Position numbers and translations under genes: made by a program | Part shown: positions 1-4,528 of the stretch, piece after piece | Layout: each line of letters starts with the position of its first letter | Position numbering within the stretch: the first letter of the stretch is position 1 | The notes under the pieces: model-generated | Told to the model about the DNA's origin: nothing | Databases searched by the model: none | What the model saw: only the letters and a program-made list of their open reading frames with translations | Assembly: GCA_046728155.1 (NCBI GenBank) | Contig: JBKPDY010000043.1 | Location: forward strand, 1 to 5,045 | Source: CAWDLX01 sp046728155 | GTDB lineage: Bacteria; Actinomycetota; Actinomycetes; Mycobacteriales; Micromonosporaceae | Length of the DNA: 5,045 nucleotides | Direction: 5' to 3'

Positions 1-1
1 G

Positions 2-439
2 CTCGTCCAGAACGCGCGGCTGCTCGCGCAGATGAACATCGCCCTGGCCGACGCGACCATCGCGATCTGGAACGCCAAGAACACCTACAACTTCTGGCGG
101 CCCGTCACAGCCATCCGCGCTGGTACGGACCCCAACTGGACTCCGTTGCTCACCACCCCCGCATTCCAGGAATACCCGTCCGGACATGCTGGCGTCAGCA
201 GCGCAGCCACCTCCGTGCTCGCCGCCTTCTATGGAAACGACACGCCATTCACCGTCACCTCGGCGGGGCTACCGGGCGTCCAGCGCTCCTTCACCTCCTT
301 CTCCGCCGCCGTCCAGCAGGTGGAAGACGCGCGCATTTACGCTGGATTCCATTTCCGCTTCTCCTGCACCGATGCTGCAGCGGTCGGCGCCGAGGTCGCC
401 GCCTATGTCACCAGTACGCTGATGCAGCCCATGCACTAG
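2..439 (+). CDS. Vanadium-dependent haloperoxidase / PAP2-type phosphatase family protein, C-terminal part (5' end outside window)
   Basis: The reading frame is open from base 2 to the TAG at 437-439, giving 145 residues of the C-terminal catalytic region. The three vanadate/phosphate-binding motifs of the haloperoxidase-PAP2 superfamily are visible in order: K-X6-RP within KNTYNFWRP (fragment residues 26-34), PSGH (59-62) and R-X5-H in ARIYAGFHFRF (Arg 111, His 117). Family knowledge: such enzymes bind vanadate and oxidise halides with H2O2, or bind phosphate and act as acid phosphatases; many are secreted. The YNFWRPVTAIR and EYPSGHA wording matches the bacterial haloperoxidase-like branch rather than lipid phosphatases. 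All motif residues are present, so the end seen here looks functional. Whether it is a haloperoxidase or a phosphatase cannot be told from this part, and any signal peptide lies outside the window. The ATG at 32 is internal, since homology continues upstream of it. Confidence 0.88.
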   Translation, partial: LVQNARLLAQMNIALADATIAIWNAKNTYNFWRPVTAIRAGTDPNWTPLLTTPAFQEYPSGHAGVSSAATSVLAAFYGNDTPFTVTSAGLPGVQRSFTSFSAAVQQVEDARIYAGFHFRFSCTDAAAVGAEVAAYVTSTLMQPMH

Positions 440-454
440 ACAGCGCCGCGCGCC

Positions 455-880
455 GGCTGGGAAGAAGGAGCGAGCTAACGAACCACCTGGCCGACGTCGG
501 AGTGGCCGCGCGGCGCGCAGCGATGAAAGTCGGCGGGTCATCGGGGGAGGCATACTCGACCCCGGGAGCCAGCGCGGCGGCGTAACTATGCGTGTCAAAT
601 GGTGTCCCACGTGCTAAAGAGCAGCCTGCCGTCGGGTCCGCAGGACCCGACTGCCTCGCGAAACGTTCTGGGCTTCTCGGGGAAGAAAATGACGCCGAAC
701 TAGCAGACGGCGAGGTCGAACTGGTTGTCGCCGAAGGGCACGTGCAGCGCGTCGGCCTGCTGCCATAAGCACTGCCGGCGCCTGGCGCGTACCGTACGCG
801 ACCATCGCCGCGTTCAAGTCTGTTGCGGTCACCTCCGCCGCCGACAGGGCTGCGACCAAATGGCCAGACGGCACGTCAGG
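455..880 (-). pseudogene. Decayed class I SAM-dependent methyltransferase
   Basis: Read on the minus strand, three frames together spell one methyltransferase. From about 874 down comes GHLVAALSAAEVTATDLN followed by AAMVAYG (motif II region, acidic Asp binding the SAM ribose). From about 770 the frame shifts to ADALHVPFGDNQFDLAVC, then an in-frame TAG at 700-702, then FGVIFFPEKPRTF. The family usually has Gln in a CQFG context, so the stop is probably CAG to TAG. Near 630-650 the frame is disturbed twice around RVLR and PDGRLLFSTWD. From about 596 a third frame gives HSYAAALAPGVEYASPDDPP, then TFIA. The signal fades near 455 after another stop. The N-terminal end with the glycine-rich motif I is barely recognisable, and the last ~80-90 residues normal for the family are absent. 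At least one stop and several frame changes make this a clear pseudogene. The substrate is unknown. It lies convergent to the haloperoxidase-like gene. Confidence 0.8.
631..651. repeat. Perfect 9-bp inverted repeat with 3-nt loop
   Basis: GTCGGGTCC at 631-639 is exactly complementary to GGACCCGAC at 643-651, with loop GCA. No T-run follows on either strand, so a terminator is not supported. It lies inside the methyltransferase relic, at the point where the protein frame goes wrong. Confidence 0.75.
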
Positions 881-1106
881 CTTCCGACCCTGTTCCTAGA
901 GGTCAGGGGTGGCTTCGGCTTCCTGACGATCTATAGATCAGACACGATGCCCTGACCGCCGAGACCAGTCTCGTCGGCCTATGTGCGAGCGAAATCCACG
1001 CTCGTCGGTGTCAGTTGTGGCTGTCATACTCCGCAGCAACACACGATCTACCGGCCGGTCGGAGACTACGACGATCTGGTTCCGTTCATCCAGTGGGTCG
1101 GCCGGG

Positions 1107-1190
1107 CGACATGCCGCCGTCATGGCCATCTCGCCCGGGACGGTCAAGAGCCACGCGACCCGGGCCTTGCTGCACCTCGCGGCAACCGTC
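1107..1190 (+). pseudogene. Relic of ECF sigma factor region 4 (helix-turn-helix)
   Basis: The translation HAAVMAISPGTVKSHATRAL and the following LHLA match the C-terminal helix-turn-helix of ECF (sigma-70 region 4.2) proteins, in which GxSxGTVKSxxxRAL contacts the -35 element. The frame is open from 981 to the TGA after 1475, but the residues before about 1105 do not read as the rest of a sigma factor, and region 2 is not found. Upstream pieces in other frames, such as IYRPVGDYDDL near 1047-1079, are coding-like but could not be joined confidently. The tail after 1190 is also unlike the family. What remains is best read as a short fragment of a lost regulator gene. LuxR-type helix-turn-helix domains share the GTVKSH wording and are an alternative. 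Confidence 0.55.
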
Positions 1191-1594
1191 ATGGCTACAG
1201 ACCGGCCATCGAAGCAACACCTGGAGCAGGCGATGACTCAGCCGCGGCGGATACCCTGGTCCAGACTGCCCTCTAGGGCGGTCCTGGCGTGCCTGGCGGT
1301 CGGGCCGCTTGCCCCCGGCACGTGGTCGGCCAGCTTGATACGCCTTACGGATCGGGAAGCCGACCGGGCCGCTCGACACCTTGCGGATGATCGTTCACCA
1401 GGGTCATGGCTGCTACCGCCATCGCTGACCGGAACCCTAAGGCTTCTCCCCGGTTATCAGTTGCCGAAGACCGCCTGAGGCTGATAGCCCGGCAACTGTC
1501 AAGGCACGGTGACGCCAACTCTGTCTAGCGCTAGGCAAAGGCACGCGGGCTCCGGAGGCGGCGTGCGGTCGTGCGTGTGAGCTGGGCTTATCCC
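1191..1594. other. About 400 bp without a supportable gene
   Basis: The plus frame from 981 stays open to 1478 but its product here is rich in Arg, Leu and Pro, with no recognised motif. The minus frame open over 1437-1685 looks like a shadow. I find no tRNA or other RNA gene. The notable contents are the interleaved inverted repeats at 1452-1498 and a 10-bp palindrome (CTAGCGCTAG, 1525-1534). The stretch is probably decayed DNA like its left neighbour. Confidence 0.5.
1452..1498. repeat. Interleaved (pseudoknot-order) inverted repeats
   Basis: Arm A, GGTTATCAG (1452-1460), pairs with A', CTGATAGCC (1481-1489), at 8 of 9 positions, the exception being a possible wobble in RNA. Arm B, CAGTTGCCG (1458-1466), pairs perfectly with B', CGGCAACTG (1490-1498). 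The order is A, B, A', B', with A and B sharing CAG. The two stems are therefore either alternative hairpins or the two stems of an H-type pseudoknot. No T-run follows, so this is not a standard terminator. Confidence 0.5.
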
Positions 1595-1717
1595 TCATCG
1601 AGAGGATGCGTAGTCCGCGTTTGGACCGCGAAATGGCCGATATGACGTGACGATGGTGGCGAGCGGGTCGGCCATGGCTTGCCACGTGCGCATGATGCGG
1701 TTGATCTTGGCAGGCAC
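1595..1717 (-). CDS. Possible small protein of 40 aa, unknown function
   Basis: A GTG at 1715-1717 opens a 41-codon frame on the minus strand, ending at TGA (1595-1597). The product begins V/M-PAKINRIMRTWQAMADPLA and has ordinary composition, with mostly G/C third positions in its first half. It starts 23 bp after the stop of the small membrane protein gene, on the same strand. The open frame extends further upstream (reading SIDTYGVPAKIN), so the true start is uncertain. No clear ribosome site precedes the GTG; only a GGG run touches it. No family is recognised. It reads more like protein than its surroundings, but 41 codons can arise by chance in GC-rich DNA, and it could also be the relic of a longer gene. 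No transmembrane segment or metal-binding motif is visible. Confidence 0.35.
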   Translation of the reverse strand: MPAKINRIMRTWQAMADPLATIVTSYRPFRGPNADYASSR

Positions 1718-1740
1718 CCCATACGTATCGATCGAGAAAC

Positions 1741-1953
1741 CTACTCTTGATCGCGCTGTCGGTGTGTCATCCAGTCTTGCTTTCCCCCGGCCAGGAACGG
1801 ATTGTGAACTGACTCGATGTCCAGCCGACTGTTCAGCGCTTCCTCGGTCGAGACGTTGACCCGCGATCCGCGACGCCGCTGGCGGCGGTCATACCAGAAC
1901 GCCAGGCTCAACATCACGGCAAACGCGCCGCCGAGTACCTCCAGGACAACCAT
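1741..1953 (-). CDS. Small single-pass membrane protein, 70 aa
   Basis: The chosen ATG (1951-1953) has AGGA at 1960-1963, six bases upstream, and gives a 70-residue product. Residues 2-20 (VVLEVLGGAFAVMLSLAFW) form one hydrophobic membrane helix. YDRRQRRRG follows at once, a basic cluster that by the positive-inside rule should lie in the cytoplasm, leaving an N-out, C-in topology. The remaining ~40 residues are polar (STEEALNSRLDIESVHNPF and onward to the end) and without a known domain. An in-frame GTG at 2035-2037 would add 28 residues, but it has a poor ribosome site and would place a long polar stretch before the helix, so I prefer the ATG. Short proteins with a helix followed by YDRRxRRRG are common in actinomycetes; their function is not known to me. 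Stop is TAG at 1741-1743. Confidence 0.65.
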   Translation of the reverse strand: MVVLEVLGGAFAVMLSLAFWYDRRQRRRGSRVNVSTEEALNSRLDIESVHNPFLAGGKQDWMTHRQRDQE

Positions 1954-2245
1954 GATCCATCCTGCGGGATTCAGGTACACACCCGGGCAGACCCCGGAAG
2001 AACTACCTTTCCGCCACTCAGGCAAGAAATTACCCACCTGCTATGAGCATATCGCATAAGGAAATTCCGGCCTCCGTCCATTGCGTCACCTTTTAGATAC
2101 CCGGCTCTTCCCCGTCCCTCCTGGCAGACCGTTCCGCTTGCGAAGATCACATTCGCAGTTCTCACTCAATGGGTATCCCGGCTCAACGACAAGCCTGGGA
2201 CCGTCCGGGATCTGGCAATCAGTCTTCCTGATGTCCGCGGCTCTG
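1954..2245. other. About 290 bp intergenic stretch, no gene supported
   Basis: This lies upstream of the small membrane protein and downstream of the msrA relic on the minus strand. Open frames here have no recognisable protein features. An AT-richer pocket at about 2036-2066 (CTATGAGCATATCGCATAAGG, then GGAAATTCC) is unusual for the window and could hold the promoter of the membrane protein gene, but I cannot assign -35 and -10 boxes with confidence. Confidence 0.4.
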
Positions 2246-2400
2246 GACCACCGTCCCGCCGATGCCGCACTAGCCGTTCGGGTTCTTCGCGAGGTACTGC
2301 TGGTGGTAGTGATCGGCGTACCAGAACTCACCGGCCGGTGCGCTCTCGGTGGTGGTCGTCCGGAGGATTCGGCGGCCGAGACCAGGGCTAGGCGCCTGGC
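2246..2400 (-). pseudogene. msrA: C-terminal relic of peptide methionine sulfoxide reductase A
   Basis: On the minus strand the translation TTTTESAPAGEFWYADHYHQ, continuing QYLAKNPNG, is unmistakable MsrA; the family reads ITTEIxPAGxFWxAEDYHQQYLAKNP. The next codon is TAG (2270-2272) where the family has Tyr, followed in frame by CGIGGTVV, matching the usual YCGIGGTGVSCP ending, so a TAC/TAT to TAG change is likely. Upstream of about 2370 the frame gives only weak similarity (GLGRRILR), and the catalytic GCFWG motif at the N-terminus is absent from the window. MsrA reduces methionine S-sulfoxide in oxidised proteins. This copy lacks its catalytic half and cannot be active. The frame formally continues to 2464, but that part does not look like MsrA. 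Confidence 0.82.
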
Positions 2401-2486
2401 GTCTACGGGACGCGGCAAGCCACCAGGCGGGAACAACCGATGCGCGACAGCGGAACTGGCACACCGCTCGGTCTTAGGGACGTGGG

Positions 2487-2915
2487 CTACGCCCGCGCAA
2501 GTTCGAGCACAGGAATGGTGCGGACTCCAGCGGTTTGGCGTGCGTACTCGGCAAAGCCTGGGTAGCGCCGCGCTTGCTCGGCGTAGATGCGGTCGCGTTC
2601 CGCACCGGTCAATTCGCGGACGGTCACCTTGTATGTCTGGGTTCCGCGTTCGACACTGCCGTCACCGGCGGCGGTCAGGTTGCGGTACCAGTCGGGGTTG
2701 GTGGGTGCTCCTGCCTTGGTTGCGAAGACGTAGATGCTTTCCGGCTCGGTGTCGTGCGGGAGGTACATCGTCGGGGTGACGTACTCCCGCCCGCTCTTGC
2801 GGCCGCGGTGATGCACCAGGACCATCGGAGCGCCCTCGAAGGGCCCGCCAACCCTGCCCTCATTCGCTCGGAACTCCTCGATGGTCTTTGCGTTCCAGTC
2901 GAGCGTGTCGCTCAT
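2487..2915 (-). CDS. DDN-like deazaflavin (F420)-dependent nitroreductase/oxidoreductase family protein, 142 aa
   Basis: The product starts MSDTLDWNAKTIEEFRANEG and shows the hallmarks of the deazaflavin-dependent nitroreductase family (split beta-barrel flavin/F420 fold): GPFEGAPMVLVHHRGRKSG at about residues 22-40, then REYVTPTMYL, the core block FATKAGAPTNPDWYRNL at about 61-77, and a C-terminal block of the type RYPGFAEYARQT followed by RTIPVLEL. Length is normal for the family, about 140-150. Members use F420H2 to reduce quinones, nitro compounds or other acceptors; mycobacterial Ddn activates nitroimidazole prodrugs. The substrate here is not predictable. The ATG at 2913-2915 is chosen because AGGAG lies six bases upstream and homology begins there. 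The frame is open far upstream to 3209, but that extension has no family features and is taken as chance. The gene is divergent from the RibD_C-like gene across a 286-bp gap. Confidence 0.93.
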   Translation of the reverse strand: MSDTLDWNAKTIEEFRANEGRVGGPFEGAPMVLVHHRGRKSGREYVTPTMYLPHDTEPESIYVFATKAGAPTNPDWYRNLTAAGDGSVERGTQTYKVTVRELTGAERDRIYAEQARRYPGFAEYARQTAGVRTIPVLELARA

Positions 2916-3201
2916 GTCGAACTCCTGTTGTTCAGGGTCCCGGGTATGCGCTGGGACGGGGTGATGCACGGTCCAACGCGGGACGACCTCGCGGTCGTGG
3001 CTGAAGCCAGCTCGGTCGAGGTTCCAGCTCCACGAGGCCTCTCCCCAGCTCAACTGCTTGCTTGCGGAGCCAGCACACCGAACAAACAATACGTGCCGTG
3101 TACCTTGTTCCAGAGGCCGAGACGACGCAACCGCGGGAGCATCGGCGTATGTACCGAGCCACGGACACGGCTGTTGCGGCCGATCATCGAGGTGTAGTGG
3201 C
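2916..3201. promoter_or_regulatory. Divergent intergenic region, presumed promoters for both flanking genes
   Basis: The two intact genes at 2487-2915 and 3202-3765 are transcribed away from each other, so both promoters should lie here. The only AT-rich pocket is about 3080-3095 (CCGAACAAACAATACG). For the rightward gene, TTGCGG (3062-3067) and AACAAT (3085-3090) are 17 bases apart: weak matches to -35 (3 of 6) and -10 (4 of 6). I could not place a leftward promoter. A minus-frame stretch near 3030-3165 reads somewhat like a winged-helix segment (VHTPMLPRLRRLGLWNKV), but with no start and no flanking homology it is not called a gene. Confidence 0.3.
2922..2926 (-). promoter_or_regulatory. 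Ribosome binding site deciding the start of the DDN-like gene
   Basis: On the minus strand AGGAG is followed by TTCGAC and then the ATG at 2915, an ideal six-base spacing. It argues against the longer in-frame start near 3209. Confidence 0.8.
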
Positions 3202-3765
3202 ATGGCCAAGCTGATCTACGTGACGAACGTGTCTCTTGACGGCTACATCGAGGACGAACGCGGCGCCTTCGACCTTTTCACGCCCGACGACGACGTGTTC
3301 GCGTCCACCACCGACCTCCTGCGGTCAGTGGGCACGTTCCTCTACGGGCGGCGCCTGTACGAAACGATGGCCGTTTGGGAAACCAACGCCGCCCTAGCCG
3401 CGCAGTCCGACCTCATGGCCGACTTCGCGACCGCATGGCAAGCGGCGAACAAGGTCGTCTACTCCACGACCCTGGCCGCGGTGTCAACCGCCAACACCCG
3501 GCTCGAACGCCACTTCGACCCCACCGCGGTACAGGAACTGAAGGCCGCGGCCAGCAGCGATCTCACCGTAGGAGGTGCGAACCTCGCGGCGCAAGCCTTC
3601 AAGGCCGGGCTTGGTGACGAGTGCCAGCTGTTCGTCTGGCCCATGGTTGTCGGTGGGGGCAAGCCGGCGCTACCGACCGACACGCGCGCCGACCTCGAGC
3701 TCCTCGATGAGCGCCGATTCGGAAACGGCGTCGTACACCTCCGATACCGCCCTCTGGGACAGTGA
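3202..3765 (+). CDS. Dihydrofolate reductase-family (RibD C-terminal domain) protein, 187 aa
   Basis: The product begins MAKLIYVTNVSLDGYIEDER, the typical first strand of RibD_C/DHFR-like reductases (xxxxxxSLDGYI). It continues with FLYGRRLYETMAVWE at about residues 49-63, the segment corresponding to the pyrophosphate-binding part of the fold, then DLTVGGANLAAQAF at about 121-134 and WPMVVGGGKPALP at about 147-159, whose Gly-rich turn binds the NADPH phosphate. Length and ending (HLRYRPLGQ) are normal. Family knowledge: these are NAD(P)H-dependent reductases related to the riboflavin-pathway reductase RibD; most stand-alone members have no proven substrate, and they are not true folate enzymes by default. 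The ATG at 3202 has GAGGTG beginning at 3189 as a moderate ribosome site. Earlier in-frame starts back to 3058 lack homology. No damage is seen, and codon use is strongly G/C-ended like the other intact genes. Confidence 0.92.
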   Translation: MAKLIYVTNVSLDGYIEDERGAFDLFTPDDDVFASTTDLLRSVGTFLYGRRLYETMAVWETNAALAAQSDLMADFATAWQAANKVVYSTTLAAVSTANTRLERHFDPTAVQELKAAASSDLTVGGANLAAQAFKAGLGDECQLFVWPMVVGGGKPALPTDTRADLELLDERRFGNGVVHLRYRPLGQ

Positions 3766-3959
3766 CCGGCAGTCCTGTCCGATTCGCCGGCGCGCTTCCA
3801 TGACGCGCGGAGCGCTGATGGCCGATCGGCCGTGGCGTATCTCGACCCCCAGGTTCGTGCCCGTTGTTCGGGCCTGGCCCAGATCGATCAAGATGCCGTA
3901 TTCCGCGGACCCTCGCCGAGATCTTCGGGTTCGACAACCCACACCAGCAGCAACGGTGA
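3766..3959 (+). pseudogene. Coding-like remnant with one frame change, unidentified C-terminus
   Basis: The plus frame starting right after the RibD_C-like stop reads DGRSAVAYLDPQVRARCSGL and then AQIDQDAVFRG. At about 3908, losing one base would continue it as TLAEIFGFDNPHQQQR to a TGA at 3957-3959. The joined reading has the composition of real protein and a natural end, which neither frame gives alone. I do not recognise the family. It would be the C-terminal end of a gene whose 5' part is missing or is replaced by the intact neighbour. Its closeness to the istA start (15 bp) leaves little room for the left end of the insertion sequence. It could still be a chance reading of GC-rich DNA. 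Confidence 0.3.
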
Positions 3960-3974
3960 ACTCGATTGTCGCCC

Positions 3975-4381
3975 ATGGGCTCCCGCGTCGAGCTCTATGC
4001 GGCGATACGGCGCGACGCCCTGCCGGACTGTCGAACCGAGCACTGCAGCGGAAGCACCGGGTCGGGTACCGCACGGTCGCTGTCGCGCTGGCGTCGGCGT
4101 GGCCGAAGAGCATCAAGCCGCCACCCAAGCGGGGATCCCGGCTGGATCCGTACCTGCAGGTGATCGACGAATGGCTGCGCGATGATCTCGACGCACCGTG
4201 GAAGCAGCGGCACACCGCGACACGGATCTTCGACCGATTGCTCGACGAGCACGATGCCGCTGAGGTGTCGTACTGGATGGTGCGGGAGTACGTCTCGACC
4301 CGCCGTCGCGAGATCCGGATCGAGGCCGGCCGCGAACACCCGGCCACGTTCATCCCGCAAGAGCACCTACCTGGCCGGGAG
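3975..4381 (+). mobile_element. istA: Truncated IS21-family insertion sequence (5' third of istA, frameshifted)
   Basis: Translation from the ATG at 3975 gives MGSRVELYAAIRRDA. After a one-base shift near 4018 it continues as AGLSNRALQRKHRVGYRTV (the N-terminal helix-turn-helix), KRGSRLDPYLQVIDEWL, KQRHTATRIFDRLLDEH, EVSYWMVREYVSTRRREIR and FIPQEHLPGRE. This is the N-terminal third of an actinobacterial IS21-type IstA transposase. The shift fits one lost G: GACGCCCTGCCGGACTG where GACGCCCGTGCCGGACTG is expected. Homology stops abruptly after GRE at 4381, exactly before the AEVDFGD segment carrying the first Asp of the DDE triad. The rest of istA, istB and the right terminal repeats are missing, and no left terminal repeat is evident. 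The element is dead. An open frame runs on to 4648, but past 4381 it is unrelated sequence. Confidence 0.9.
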
Positions 4382-4384
4382 TGC

Positions 4385-4450
4385 CTAAACGAAGACCTCA
4401 TCGATGGGGACGCTGGCGATTGCATGTCCGCTGGGTTTGTCGGTCGCCAT
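4385..4450 (-). CDS. 21-codon ORF with strong ribosome site, likely 5' stump of a gene cut at the IS junction
   Basis: On the minus strand ATG (4448-4450) opens a frame reading MATDKPSGHAIASVPIDEV plus FV, ending at TAG (4385-4387). It is preceded by AGGAGAGAG directly against the ATG (AGGAG at 4455-4459, four-base spacing), one of the best ribosome sites in the window. It begins 78 bp after the stop of the monooxygenase, on the same strand, so the two could be co-transcribed. The last codon lies three bases from where IS21 homology ends (4381/4382). The simplest reading is that this is the start of a normal gene whose remainder was lost together with the rest of the IS. A genuine short peptide or leader is the alternative. 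No family is recognised from these residues. Confidence 0.45.
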   Translation of the reverse strand: MATDKPSGHAIASVPIDEVFV

Positions 4451-4528
4451 CTCTCTCCTGATCTCGATTCGGACCAAGATGGTAGCGGTGGAGTGGCGGC
4501 GGTGACCCGAATACGCATGTCGGAATCA

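Noticed and set aside
631..651. Rho-independent terminator for the haloperoxidase-like gene
   Set aside because: There is no T-run on either side, it is about 190 bp past the stop, and it falls within former coding sequence.
1525..1534. CTAGCGCTAG palindrome as an operator
   Set aside because: A single 10-bp palindrome with no nearby promoter or gene start is too weak to assign a role.
2081..2779. 232-codon plus-strand open frame
   Set aside because: It runs antisense across the msrA relic and the DDN-like gene and has no protein-like motifs.
2916..3209. N-terminal extension making the DDN-like protein 240 aa
   Set aside because: The extension has no family features, while the start at 2915 has an ideal AGGAG and begins where homology begins.
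3670..4518. 282-codon open frame on the minus strand
   Set aside because: It is antisense to the RibD_C-like gene and istA; its Arg/Ser-rich product is a typical GC-rich shadow.
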